NCBI RefSeq assembly: GCF_000227135.1
Contig: NC_018254.1
Location: 934,276 to 984,901 of the forward strand
Direction of reading: 5' to 3'
Origin: Leishmania donovani
Taxonomy: Eukaryota; Euglenozoa; Kinetoplastea; Trypanosomatida; Trypanosomatidae
DNA length: 50,626 nt
In this document: positions 9,062-18,615 of the stretch, one piece after another
How the letters are laid out: each line of letters starts with the position of its first letter
Numbering within the stretch: the first letter of the stretch is position 1
The notes under the pieces: generated by a model
Told to the model about the DNA's origin: nothing
The model's input: the letters and a program-made list of their open reading frames with translations, nothing else
The model's database searches: none
Position numbers and translations under genes: made by a program

Positions 9062-10040
9062 GCAGCAGCAGCAAGGGGAGGCGCGAATGTGTGTGTGTGT
9101 GTGTGGGCTCTCATCAACACCATCAAACGAGCTGAGCTATTTCATGTTACTTGGGGAGGGGACAACACACACGCATATATACATACATGCACGCGCACAT
9201 GCACGCATCGGCAGCTGGTGGAAGTATGCATGTACGCACGCGTGTGTGTGCGCGCGCATCTGAGCTCCGCTTTTCACCTCGTGGTATTCGTTTTCTCTTC
9301 CTCTTTTGTTTCTCTTCGGTGACGTCCACGTCGTGGATACGTCTGCGTGTTTGTCGGCGGCTGCCTGTGCGTGTGCGCGTGCGTTTCGTTTGGGGTCACA
9401 CTCCCGCTCGCATTCGTCATCGCCGTTCACTCCTCTATTCGTTTTCATTATTTTCACCCTCAGGCGACGCTCCGAGGCGTCGCAACGGCTGGTAGCACAG
9501 CGCGCAATGCCGTTAATGGCCCCCCATGCGTGGGATGCCTATGCGTGTGTCGGAAGAGCACGCTTCACCGATGCTCTTTCGCTGTCGCCTACATCTCTCT
9601 CTCTCACATCCTTCCTTTGTTTCTCTCGTTCTTTTTCCCTTACGCACACGCGCACATGCGCACGCAGAAGTCATAGAGGAACGCGCCACCGCATCATCTC
9701 TCCCACCTCCCCCTCCGCCATTGACTGCCGTAACACATACGAAAGCTAAAATTTCAGTTGCGTCCGTGTGCCTCTGCGTGCGAGGAGTTTGCGTCTGCAG
9801 ACATCCTCCCTCATTCCACGAGACAAACTTGCCTCACTAAACTCTCTCTTCTTGCGGCTGTCTACGTCGGTGTTTGTGTGTGTCATCATCGTTGTTCTTC
9901 TCGCTGCTGCTGCGGCTGCTGTTTGCATATTCCTGCGTGCTTGCTATCCAACAGGTTAGCGCTGCACTCTTCCCTCCCCCTCTTCTCGTTCCCGAATAGA
10001 GAAACTTATTCATCCTTGCCTCATCCACCTCCCCTACACA
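9062..10040. other. Spacer, GT/CA-repeat rich
   Basis: No gene seen in this 1 kb. It has GT runs near 9087-9105, alternating CA/CG/TA purine-pyrimidine DNA at 9165-9260, and pyrimidine tracts near 9590-9640 and 9960-9990. The latter is followed by an AG near 9998, the likely acceptor for the DnaJ gene. Confidence 0.55.
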
Positions 10041-11231
10041 ATGGTGAAGGAGACCGGCTATTACAACGCCCTCGGCGTGAGCCCCGATGCGAGCGAGGAT
10101 GAGATTAAGCGCGCCTATCGGAAGCTGGCACTCAAGTACCATCCAGACAAGAACACGGAACCCGGCGCGCAGGAGAAGTTTAAGGAGGTGTCTGTCGCAT
10201 ACGAGTGCCTGTCGGACCCCGAAAAGCGCAAGCGCTATGACCAGTTCGGCAAGGACGCGGTGGAGATGCAGGGCGGCGGCGTCGACCCAAGCGACATCTT
10301 CGCGAGCTTCTTCGGGGGTGGCAGCCGCCCGCGCGGCGAGCCGAAGCCGAAGGACATTGTGCACGAGCTGCCGGTTCCACTGGAGGCTTTCTACTGCGGC
10401 AAGACCATCAAGCTCGCCATCACCCGCGACCGCCTGTGCACGCAGTGCAGCGGCACCGGCTCCAAGGTCGCTGGCGTGAGTGCCACATGCAAGGACTGCG
10501 GCGGCCGAGGTGTGCGGATGATGACTCGCCAGCTGCAGCCCGGGTTTATTCAGCAGATACAAACTGCGTGCCCGGTGTGCAAGGGCAAGGGCACGAACCT
10601 GCGAGAGGAGGACAAGTGCGTCAGCTGCCGTGGCCAGCAGATCATCAAGGACAAGAAGGTGTTCGAGGTGATGGTGGAGAAGGGCATGCACCGCGGCGAC
10701 AGCGTCACCTTCAGCGGGGAGGGCGACCAGATTCCTGGCGTCAAGCTCTCCGGCGACATCATCATCATCCTGGACCAGAAGCCGCACCAGGCCTTTATCC
10801 GAAAGGGCGACCATCTCTTCCTGGAGCAAACCATCTCCCTCGCCGAGGCGCTCACGGGTTTCTCGCTGAACATTACCCAGCTCGACGGCCGCGAGCTCGC
10901 CATCTCCTCCACCGCCGGCACCATCATCGACCCCGCCAATATGTACAGCGTGAGCCGCGAGGGTATGCCGGTTGCCCACACCGGCGGCATGGAGCGCGGC
11001 GACCTCATCATTCGCTTCAAAGTCGTCTTTCCAAAGACGCTGAGGCAGGGGTGTGTGCCAGAGCTGCGCAAGATGCTGGGCTACCCGCAGCAACCCCCGT
11101 TCAAGGACGGCGCCGAGCAGTACACGTTGCAGGAGTCGCACATCGACCTCGAGAAGGAGGCACGCCGTAACGCCTATGACGACGATGGCGACCAGCCGCG
11201 CGTGCAGACGGCCGGCTGCGCGCAGCAGTGA
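10041..11231 (+). CDS. Type I HSP40/DnaJ with CaaX farnesylation motif (Ydj1-like)
   Basis: This 396-residue co-chaperone stimulates HSP70 ATPase and delivers unfolded clients. The J domain is residues 5-70 with HPD at 34-36. A short Gly-rich and FF-containing linker follows. The zinc-binding region has four CxxC pairs at C133/C136, C150/C153, C177/C180 and C193/C196; the first three keep the CxxCxGxG form and the last reads CVSCRGQQ. Two C-terminal beta domains bind substrate. The protein ends CAQQ (393-396), a CaaX box of the farnesyl type, like yeast Ydj1 (CASQ). This points to a cytosolic protein partly attached to the ER or mitochondrial surface. Length, domain order and start all match the class. 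Confidence 0.95.
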   Translation: MVKETGYYNALGVSPDASEDEIKRAYRKLALKYHPDKNTEPGAQEKFKEVSVAYECLSDPEKRKRYDQFGKDAVEMQGGGVDPSDIFASFFGGGSRPRGEPKPKDIVHELPVPLEAFYCGKTIKLAITRDRLCTQCSGTGSKVAGVSATCKDCGGRGVRMMTRQLQPGFIQQIQTACPVCKGKGTNLREEDKCVSCRGQQIIKDKKVFEVMVEKGMHRGDSVTFSGEGDQIPGVKLSGDIIIILDQKPHQAFIRKGDHLFLEQTISLAEALTGFSLNITQLDGRELAISSTAGTIIDPANMYSVSREGMPVAHTGGMERGDLIIRFKVVFPKTLRQGCVPELRKMLGYPQQPPFKDGAEQYTLQESHIDLEKEARRNAYDDDGDQPRVQTAGCAQQ

Positions 11232-11456
11232 TGGTGGCAACTACGCGCCAAGGGGTGCGTGCGGCCCGCTGATGTGGCAACAGGAGGAGTCGCGGCGCCT
11301 GTCCCGAGAAAGAATGGGAGAAGAAGTCGTTGGAAAAGATGGAGAGGATGGGAGGAGGGACGGCAGGTGAGCAATGGAGAGAGAGCGAGACTCAGAGAGG
11401 GCTTGAGTGACTCACACAAACACCGACACACACACACACAGAGGGACACGTGCCAG

Positions 11457-11496
11457 CGTCACCTCCTGTTATGCGTCACCTCCTGTTATGCGTCAC
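11457..11496. repeat. 17-bp tandem direct repeat, about 2.4 copies
   Basis: The unit CGTCACCTCCTGTTATG occurs at 11457-11473 and 11474-11490 without change, followed by a partial copy CGTCAC. It lies in the 3' region after the DnaJ gene. Confidence 0.85.
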
Positions 11497-12322
11497 GGTC
11501 CAGGCTTGTGCAAGCGATGACTGTGGCGTGCGTCTTCTTGTGCGCGTGTGTGTGAGGGCGGTTGAGCGTGCGGGCGCGTGGTGGGCGCCGGGATATGTAT
11601 GTGTGTGTGTGTGCGTGAGGAGGAAAGGTGAGGAGACGCCTCCACGCGCTGCTGCTGCCACCGCGACAACTCCAAAGTGCTCTTATGCTTCTCTGCTGCT
11701 CTGCTCTTTCGGGTGCCTCTCCCTCCTTCCGGTCGCCGTACAGGCGCACGCACCGTCTGTGCTCCTTTTCACTCTTACAGGCACACATGCACACGGGGCT
11801 GGTGGACACGCCCTGTGCATGCGTGTGCATGCCTATGTACGTGTGTGTGTGTGCGTGTACTCGCCTTATTTCTCTCTCATTTCGCTCTATTTTTGTTTTT
11901 TTTTTCTCGTTTTTGTGTGTTTTTTTTTTCGTCGTTCCCTTTCTCTCGTTATGGGCCGTCGCTGATGAACCGTTGTGAATAGCTGCCTCACCCTCTTGGG
12001 GTGTGACCTCGTGTGCGTGCGCGCGTGCGTGTTATGCGTGCGTGTGTGCGCACGCAAGAATCAGAAACGGAAAACAAAGCAGAGGGCAAAAGGGGGGTGG
12101 AGGGGGCGCGCACACACACGCATACCCTCCCCCCCCCCCCAACACACACACACACACGTCCATGAGCATATGCGCATCTAGAGACTCACGTTTTTTTCCC
12201 CGCACATACTTGCGCATCACCATCAGCCTCAGCGCATACGCATCGTGTGCCATGCCTGCTGCCTCCTGTGACGTTGGAGCGGGGTTGGGCGATGTTGAGC
12301 GCATGAGCACAGCCCGGCCTGC

Positions 12323-12324
<2 letters not shown>

Positions 12325-12354
<30 letters not shown>
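12325..12354. repeat. (CA)15 microsatellite
   Basis: Fifteen uninterrupted CA units in the spacer between the DnaJ and aldo/keto reductase genes. This is the longest pure CA run in this spacer. Confidence 0.95.
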
Positions 12355-12356
<2 letters not shown>

Positions 12357-13314
12357 CGTGAAGGCGGCACGGAGAGGAGAAACTTGTGAGGCGGCATGGT
12401 GAGCGCGGGAAGTGTGGTGGTGGTGGGTGGGACCCAGAGAACATTGAAGTGCCAGACGGTGCAACTGCCGCTCTTTGCTCTCTTTCGTCCCTCTACCTCC
12501 CTCACTGTGGGGTGTACTTGTGCGTGTGGCTGCTGATGCGACTCGGTCCGTTGTGTGACACACGCGTTGCTCTCTCTCTCTCTTTTTCTGGTACATGCAC
12601 ACGTGTATACATGTGTGCATGCATGCGTGTCTGCGGCAAAGGAATGAGACGTGGACGAGAAAGGAAAAGAAGAAAGCGAAAGCTCCTTAACTTTTTATAT
12701 ATATCGTGTGTGCTCCCTCTCCGCCTGCCTCCGTCTAGCGTGTGCTGTGATAAGCTTTAAGAACATGGTAAACAGAGAGAGAGAGAGAGATGAACCAGCA
12801 CGAGCACATGCGAACACCTGCACACATACGCCGCGGGATGGTGAATAGGTGGAGATGCGGTTGCCGTGCTGGTGGCGTTGCATGCGCAGCGTGCCAACAC
12901 CTCTCCTTCCGCTCTGCCTCACAGCTCAAACAACCAAGGCGGCGCACGCGCCTTTTTGCGTGTGCGTGTAAGGCTGCGGGGTAGAGCGGAAGTGCGCTGC
13001 GTGGATGGGGACGCCAGGCAGCGTCAAACGGGCGCCACCGAACACCCCCTCCCTTTCGACTATCGCTGTTCCTCCGCCTCCTCCCTGACGCTCGCATGAC
13101 GGCATGTACGCAGGCACGCATTCGCGCGTGCTGCTTTTGTGTACCGTACACGTGTGCCTTCTTCCACCGCGTCGTCTGCCCTCTTCCCCTCCTCTGTGTG
13201 TTGTGTCTGCATATCGTCGGATCCAGTACAGCCGTGGCGAGGCACTCAACCACCCTCTTCTCCGTACACCACCTCCGCCCACTCTCATACACACATACTC
13301 GAATCCGGCCTCGT

Positions 13315-14433
13315 ATGTCTGCCAACGTGCTGGCGTATCGTCCACTGGCTGGGCCGGTGATCGCCATCACGCACCGCATTGCCATGCGTGACAGCCACAC
13401 AATACCACAGCTCGGTTTTGGCACGTATCGCCTGCCCGCCTCGAAGGCCACTGATGCCGTCGCTTTTGCACTCTCCTGCGGCTACCGTCACGTGGACTGC
13501 GCCAAGGCGTACGGCAACGAGGCTGCCGTCGGGGCGGCGCTCGCACAGGCGCTGCGCACCCGGTGCACCCGCCGCGAGGACCTTTTCGTTACGTCGAAGC
13601 TGTGGCCGACGGACCAGCACCCCGACCACGTCGAGGCCGCCTGCCGCGCCACCCTCGCAGCATTGCAGCTCGACTACCTCGACCTGTACCTTATCCACTG
13701 GCCTGTGTGCATGCGGCACACGCCGCATTGGACCTCAGACGAGGACCGCTACCCCCGCCACCGCGACGGCACCCCCGCCATCGACACCTCGGTGACGTTG
13801 CTCGACACGTGGACGGCCATGAACAGGCTGGTGGACTGTGGACTGGTGAAGTCGATTGGGCTGGCCAACTGCACCACCGCCCATGTGAACGACCTCGTGA
13901 AGGCGGTCGCAGAGGCGAAACTAGCCCACCTGCCCGTACTCAACCAAGTCGAGCACCACCCCGGTATCGTGGACGGCGATCTGATAGGCTGCCTCGGCTC
14001 CCACGACATGCTGATGGCGGCCTACTGCCCACTCGGCATGCCGACCCGTGACACCCCGCCGGGCTTCCAGTCCCTCCTGGACGACCCCGTACTGCGGTCG
14101 CTGAGCGCGTTCAGCGGCTTCAGCCCGGCGCGACTTTTGCTGAACTGGAACGTCGACCGCCACAACGTCGTGATCGTGAAGTCCGCCAACCAGGAGCACA
14201 TCAAGTCTAACGCCAAGGCAGCACGCTTCGCGCTAGACGACCGGACGCGGCTGGTGCTGAACAACTACCACCTCCTCGTGCGCAACTTCCGCGTCATGAA
14301 TCCGACGCACTTTAGCGCTGACGGCGCGACGCCGTTTTTCGCAGCTGAGGATGCGCGCTTGCAACGCGAAATCGACGCCTACAGGTCGACAAGGACGGGA
14401 ACGACGACAACGCCGCCATCGCCGCGTTCTTGA
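13315..14433 (+). CDS. Aldo/keto reductase (NADPH-dependent oxidoreductase)
   Basis: This 372-residue protein is an aldo/keto reductase, a TIM-barrel enzyme reducing aldehydes and ketones with NADPH. The catalytic tetrad is complete: Asp61 and Tyr66 in DCAKAYGNEA, Lys95 in TSKLW, and His128 in LYLIHWP. The N-terminal GFGTYRL strand and the SIGLANC block are typical. The cofactor-binding block near 285 reads VIVKSAN, where most members have VIPKS. The loop after HWP, with an RYPRHRDG insertion and an ID.S.TLLDTW element, resembles xylose/aldose-reductase-like members, so the physiological substrate cannot be named. The frame is open to 13096, but that extension is Cys/His-rich leader-like sequence; 13315 is the sensible start. 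A tail of about 35 residues is Thr/Pro/Ser-rich. Confidence 0.9.
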   Translation: MSANVLAYRPLAGPVIAITHRIAMRDSHTIPQLGFGTYRLPASKATDAVAFALSCGYRHVDCAKAYGNEAAVGAALAQALRTRCTRREDLFVTSKLWPTDQHPDHVEAACRATLAALQLDYLDLYLIHWPVCMRHTPHWTSDEDRYPRHRDGTPAIDTSVTLLDTWTAMNRLVDCGLVKSIGLANCTTAHVNDLVKAVAEAKLAHLPVLNQVEHHPGIVDGDLIGCLGSHDMLMAAYCPLGMPTRDTPPGFQSLLDDPVLRSLSAFSGFSPARLLLNWNVDRHNVVIVKSANQEHIKSNAKAARFALDDRTRLVLNNYHLLVRNFRVMNPTHFSADGATPFFAAEDARLQREIDAYRSTRTGTTTTPPSPRS

Positions 14434-14917
14434 CCGGGAGGGCAAGTACATCAGTATATATGCGTGTGCGTGCGTCTGTGCCCCCCTCTCGATGTTCGGG
14501 GTAGATGATGTGGCCGAGCGCGTGTATGCCGGTGCGTATGTGCTTGTGCGCTTCACACAGTCCCTCGAGCATATCTCCATCCTCTCTTTGTGCCCGGTGC
14601 ATGTGCCGTGCACTGCGCTTCGGCGTGACAGCCGGTGCCCCTGCGTCTCGTGCGACGCTCCCAGCCTGTAGTGATGATAACGGTGATGCGTGTGCGTGTG
14701 CGTGTGCGCAGCGCCCGTTGACACTTGTGTCTTCACCTCTGCATCCTTCTTTCTTCTCTCTCGCCGTTCTCTGCCAGAAGATACCAGACCATACATGCAT
14801 ATGTATATACATGTGCTTGTGTGTGTGTGCACGCATCCCCCATCTTGCATTATCTGCAGGCGCACACGTAAGCCCTTCGCCCTTCTCTGTCCATATCGCG
14901 CGCAAGACCGCATCAGC
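14434..14917. other. Spacer with GT-rich patches
   Basis: No gene seen. GTGC/GT repeats occur near 14460-14480 and 14686-14710, followed by a pyrimidine-rich stretch at about 14725-14775 and several AG candidates before the next ATG. Confidence 0.55.
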
Positions 14918-15760
14918 ATGAAAACGTGCAAGACAGGCATCAAGAAAGTGAGGGACGTCTCAGAGGCGACGACACTCGTGCTGGACTGGTTCGAGCGGCA
15001 CAACAAGCCAGCCACACCGCAGTCGCTGGCGGATGCGCTGGGGAGCCGTGTGGCCAAGCCGCTCCTACAGAAAATCTTGGAGCAGCTGCACGCCGAAGAG
15101 AAGCTTCATGTGAAGGATATGAAGAAGATGCGCTTCTACTACTTGCGCGTGCTGCCTCTGTCGGACGCCAACGGGGCTACCACGACTGAGCAGCACAGCG
15201 AGCTCGAGGACGATGCAGCCGCCACCACCGGCGAACGAGGAGACGCGGTGGGCGCACCAGAGGTATGCGGTGGGGCAGAGACGTGTGCGGAATCACCAGC
15301 AGATACGCATGCGGCGCTGCTTCACGCCGTGGCCATCTCCGCCGTGCAGCTTTCAGAGAGGAGTCGCCGCCTCACTCGCTGGCGCGGGTGGCCCTCGTCG
15401 ACGGAGCGAGCAGCCAAGTATGCAGATCTCGCGCGCGAAGTCTGTGAACTTAGGAACAGCCTAGAGCGCCTCCAGTCGAGGCACGCCGGGGAGTCAGCGG
15501 AAGCGCACAGTGGCGGCTCATGGACATCGCGTGTGCGCCGTGCAGTGTGCCGGTACCGGCGCGCTCGGCGCCACTGGGTGCAGCGCAAGGACTGGGCCAT
15601 GTGCTTGCTAGAGGCAACGGCGGGCGACGCCCACACCCCTGTGCAGGCTGCGGCGCTCTTGGGCTGCACGACGGATGCGGAGGCCGGTGTCTCCTTCGAA
15701 GACACGGCGGTGGCGCTGCCAGCTCCACTCCTGCGCGAGTTGAGTCTCTCGCAACGCTGA
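14918..15760 (+). CDS. HOP2: HOP2/PSMC3IP (TBPIP) homologue, meiotic recombination
   Basis: This 280-residue protein matches HOP2, which with MND1 helps DMC1/RAD51 pair homologous DNA. Residues 16-78 form the winged-helix domain (VLDWFERHNKPATPQSLADA, then EKLHVKD and RFYYL), aligning with the TBPIP N-terminal domain. A linker of low conservation follows, then a helical segment with coiled-coil character (about 165-190). The C-terminal part keeps the family's closing pattern: HWVQRKDWAMCLLEA, then LLGCTTDAEAGVSFE, parallel to the WRKRK...GIETDED ending of other HOP2 proteins. At 280 residues it is longer than the usual 210-230, mostly through the linker (about 85-130) and loops. In trypanosomatids a role in meiosis-like exchange is inferred from family. 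The chosen ATG directly precedes the conserved domain. Confidence 0.82.
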   Translation: MKTCKTGIKKVRDVSEATTLVLDWFERHNKPATPQSLADALGSRVAKPLLQKILEQLHAEEKLHVKDMKKMRFYYLRVLPLSDANGATTTEQHSELEDDAAATTGERGDAVGAPEVCGGAETCAESPADTHAALLHAVAISAVQLSERSRRLTRWRGWPSSTERAAKYADLAREVCELRNSLERLQSRHAGESAEAHSGGSWTSRVRRAVCRYRRARRHWVQRKDWAMCLLEATAGDAHTPVQAAALLGCTTDAEAGVSFEDTAVALPAPLLRELSLSQR

Positions 15761-16380
15761 TGATGCGAGAAGCAGAAGGCAAAGAAAGACACACACATAC
15801 ACACACACACACACACACACCAGCGGAGCAACGGCGCCCTCCGCTCCCACCGCACATCTCCTGCGTCTCTCTTGCTTAACGCGTAGTGAGCGCCGCCGCC
15901 CCCTTTTTTTTTGCTGCGTAATGACTGCTGCCCCTGCTGCTGCCCCGTGAACCCCGCAAACGAACCCTCACTCTGCCCCTCCACTTCCTTTCCGTTATAC
16001 CTCATCGACGCGGAGCGGAGGGGCAGGGGCTCTGCCGCCGTGTGCTGGACGCAAGCACAGGAGATGCCGCGCTTATCTTTTCCGCGCCCCTGCCTCCACA
16101 CACGCAAAACCCCTCTCACTCTCTTCACGTATGCGTCTGCTCATCTGCATCCGCCATGCTGCCGCTTCTCTCTCCCTTTCTCGCACGTGTGCGCGTCTCC
16201 AATGGGGCTCTCGTGTGCCGCCTTACGGGACAGGAGAAGCCTTTAGCACCGGCGGCTGCCCGATCATCCCGTCCCTCCCTTTACCACCCACTCGACCATC
16301 GTCATCGCACGTATCGGCCTTGCCCCCCCCCCCCGCTCTTGTATCCTGTTGCAAGTACCCGTCATACCTACGTTGAGTGA
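15761..16380. other. Spacer with CA repeat and C-run
   Basis: No gene seen. A CA microsatellite runs through about 15789-15820, pyrimidine tracts are frequent (about 16080-16190), and a long C-run lies near 16323-16335 shortly before the next ATG. Confidence 0.55.
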
Positions 16381-18093
16381 ATGGCGAGTGAGGCGTCCAT
16401 GTATGTCGACAGCGAGGAGGCCATGCCGCTACCGGAGCGCTTTCAACAGCTGCGGCACAGCCTCCACGGACACTGGGGCACCACTGCGGAGGCGGACCTG
16501 CTGCGGGCCATGCAGCAACTGCACACGCGTCTCGTTGCTCGCAGTGCACAGACGCACCGACGAGTCGAGGAGCTCAGCCAGCGCGTCACCGCTGCACAGG
16601 TGTCCCTGGCCAACGCGCTCAACGCGCTGAAGCTGCTCTCTCAGCACCAGTTCGTGCAGCATCGCATCGCCACGGAGGATCTCCAGCAGCGACAGCGCGC
16701 AGTCGCGGGGTCAAGCAGCGAGGAGGCGGATGGCGGGAGCAGCGACGGCACGGTGAGCCCTAATCGAGCCCTCACCACTTCGCTCCCCACTCACACGACG
16801 AAGGAAGCGGCGGTGCGTCGTCGCATGCACGACTATGTGGAGATGTGCAAGGAGTCGCTCGCAGAGGAGGGTGTGCGGGTGCCGCTCTGCCCCGGTGACG
16901 TCGCAGAGTTGGCGGCCGAAAGCCCTTATGCCCACCGCCGCCTGTGTGGGCTTATAGGCACAACGGCCTTCCTGTACGATGCGGACATTGGGTGTAGGCG
17001 AGGAGCGGATATGATGAACGCAGCGGCGGTGAAGCAGCGTCAGTCGCCACAGCCACAGCCCGCCTGCCTCCCTGCCGCTGCACCTCCTGCCGTTGTCACT
17101 GGAGTTCTCTCTGCGTCGGCTAAGCCCCTCTTTCCACCGAGCGCCGCGGCGAAGGCTTCCGTGCCGCCGCCGCATGCGACAGCCACAGGCGCGGTTGCAC
17201 CTCCAGCAAAGGCACCGCGAGCTCAGAGCAGCGTCGTTCCTCCGCCCACTGCGGCAAAGTCGGCACCCGCAAAGAAGGAGCGGCAGCAGGCGCTGTTCAG
17301 CTCCTCCTCGTCTTCTGCGTCGTCGTCGGCGGCCTCGCCGTCTGCTGCCGTGACACCGGCTGCGAAGTCGTCTCCGCCATTGACCAAACGCGGTGCTGCT
17401 GCACTGGCGCGTCCGCCAAAGTCTGCGCCGGCCAAGAAGGGTGCGCGCAACTTGTTCGGCTCCTCATCCTCCTCCGTGAGGAGCAACAGCGTTAGTAGTG
17501 CTTGCGCTGAGGCAGCGAAGCGCGCGGCATACTCGCCGACATCGTCAGACCTCTCGTCCAGTGACGACTCGAGGCCACCGCCAGCGGCGGCGCGCAAGGC
17601 CAACAACCCGTCGCCGCCGCCTCTCGCGGCCACTACAACTTCGCCGCCTCGTGCGGCTTCAGCCTCGTCTCACTCTTCCCAAGGATCATCAGCGTTGTCT
17701 GGTACGCCGGCATCGCTGCTCCCGAAGTCGACACCGGCATCGCCGGCTACTGGTACCCCGGCGCCACCAGCAACGCCCCCGCCAGCGCCGCCACCGCCAT
17801 CTTCAGCAGCGCCAGCGGCTTATGCACCGCCACCAGCGTCACCTTCACCGCCTCCCCCTCCCCCACCTGCTGCCGCGAGCGCACCTGCAGCTGTGTTACC
17901 ACCGCCACCACCGGTGTTTCTATTCGATACAGTGTCCGCCATGGGTGCGCCGGCACCACTTCCACAGGTTGCGGCGGTACAGGTCTCAGTGCCTCAGTCC
18001 GCCACCCCACCGTCTCGCACGGCTGCAGGTCCACAGCCGCCGCGGCGAGGCGGCAAAGTGCTGAGTACGTCATCGGATGACGACGCTGAATGA
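16381..18093 (+). CDS. Divergent FAM21/WASHC2-like protein: helical head plus low-complexity tail with LF motifs
   Basis: This 570-residue protein has a helical N-terminal head (about 17-205) and a long Ala/Pro/Ser/Lys tail. The head follows the FAM21 (WASH complex) pattern: an LLRAMQQLHTRLVARSAQTH helix, a second helix ending LLSQHQFVQHRIATED (FAM21 has a LS..QFIENRVYDEE equivalent), an acidic gap, then a helix and a closing LCGLIGTTAFLYDADIG segment (compare the LPYLIGS..FMEQEDVG of FAM21). The tail contains Leu-Phe pairs at 250-251, 305-306 and 358-359, two of them in Ser-rich settings (ALFSSSS, NLFGSSSS), and a late FLFDTV. FAM21 uses LF motifs to bind retromer. The tail ends SSDDDAE. FAM21 assignment is from remembered family patterns, not a search. 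The alternative is an unrelated low-complexity protein. Confidence 0.6.
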   Translation: MASEASMYVDSEEAMPLPERFQQLRHSLHGHWGTTAEADLLRAMQQLHTRLVARSAQTHRRVEELSQRVTAAQVSLANALNALKLLSQHQFVQHRIATEDLQQRQRAVAGSSSEEADGGSSDGTVSPNRALTTSLPTHTTKEAAVRRRMHDYVEMCKESLAEEGVRVPLCPGDVAELAAESPYAHRRLCGLIGTTAFLYDADIGCRRGADMMNAAAVKQRQSPQPQPACLPAAAPPAVVTGVLSASAKPLFPPSAAAKASVPPPHATATGAVAPPAKAPRAQSSVVPPPTAAKSAPAKKERQQALFSSSSSSASSSAASPSAAVTPAAKSSPPLTKRGAAALARPPKSAPAKKGARNLFGSSSSSVRSNSVSSACAEAAKRAAYSPTSSDLSSSDDSRPPPAAARKANNPSPPPLAATTTSPPRAASASSHSSQGSSALSGTPASLLPKSTPASPATGTPAPPATPPPAPPPPSSAAPAAYAPPPASPSPPPPPPPAAASAPAAVLPPPPPVFLFDTVSAMGAPAPLPQVAAVQVSVPQSATPPSRTAAGPQPPRRGGKVLSTSSDDDAE

Positions 18094-18238
18094 TGAGGTC
18101 TCTGCAGGGGCGGCGGTGGCTGATGACAGCCATCGTCAGCGTGGCCGGCTGCGCCCTGGGCTTCTTTTTAACATGCTTGTGCGCTATGCTTGCCTTAGCG
18201 AGGCCTGCCACTCGTTGATAAGCGCCCAACCTGTCTTA

Positions 18239-18337
18239 NNNNNNNNNNNNNNNNNNNNNNNNNNNNNNNNNNNNNNNNNNNNNNNNNNNNNNNNNNNNNN
18301 NNNNNNNNNNNNNNNNNNNNNNNNNNNNNNNNNNNNN
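18239..18337. other. Assembly gap (99 N)
   Basis: A run of 99 N. A second gap in this window (47997-48095) has exactly the same length, so 99 may be a default rather than a measured size. Confidence 0.95.
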
Positions 18338-18509
18338 CCCTCTGGAGGCTGTGAAGCGGCGCTCTGTGCCTCAGCCTTCCCCCAAACCATCTCGCATACG
18401 TAACACACACACACACATCTATACATATGCATGTGTGTGTGTGTGTGCGTGTGTGTGTGTATGCGTACCCGTGACGCACACCTACATTCCCCTCGCGCTC
18501 CCTACCCGC

Positions 18510-18541
18510 TCACTCTTCTCCTAACCGCGTCTTTTCTGCAG
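18510..18541 (+). promoter_or_regulatory. Polypyrimidine tract and AG: trans-splice acceptor of the SDR gene
   Basis: A C/T-rich stretch (18510-18538) ends in GCAG, with AG at 18540-18541, 74 bases before the ATG at 18616. It is the best acceptor in this spacer. Confidence 0.6.
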
Positions 18542-18615
18542 CCACAGCGACATCAGCGGGACGCCCGAGACAGAGACACACACGCACAGATACCGTTTCT
18601 CTGAAGCCGCCCAAC

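Larger units (their letters stand above)
11232..13314. other. Long spacer with repeats and no recognisable gene
   Basis: This 2.1 kb holds no convincing gene. It contains a 17-bp direct repeat (11457-11496), GT runs near 11597-11612 and 11838-11853, T-rich tracts near 11889-11930, a C-run followed by CA repeats (about 12129-12158), (CA)15 at 12325-12354 and a GA run near 12775-12790. Open frames on both strands are made of these repeats (His-Thr, Cys-Val runs). The last 200 bases are the leader of the aldo/keto reductase gene; the nearest AG acceptors upstream of its ATG lie around 13229-13240. Confidence 0.55.
18094..18615. other. Spacer with assembly gap
   Basis: It contains an N gap (18239-18337), CA and GT repeats (18402-18460) and a pyrimidine-rich leader for the next gene. 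No gene is seen in the visible parts, but the gap hides sequence of uncertain length. Confidence 0.55.

Noticed and set aside
9837..11240. 467-codon minus-strand frame across the HSP40 gene
   Set aside because: It is a reverse shadow of a conserved gene, with Leu/Ala/His-biased composition and no motifs.
12032..12620. Minus-strand frames with Cys-Val repeats
   Set aside because: They are translations of CA/GT microsatellites.
13096..13314. N-terminal extension of the aldo/keto reductase, which could pass as a signal or targeting sequence
   Set aside because: It is Cys/His-rich, includes the probable splice-acceptor region near 13229-13240, and lacks conservation with the family.
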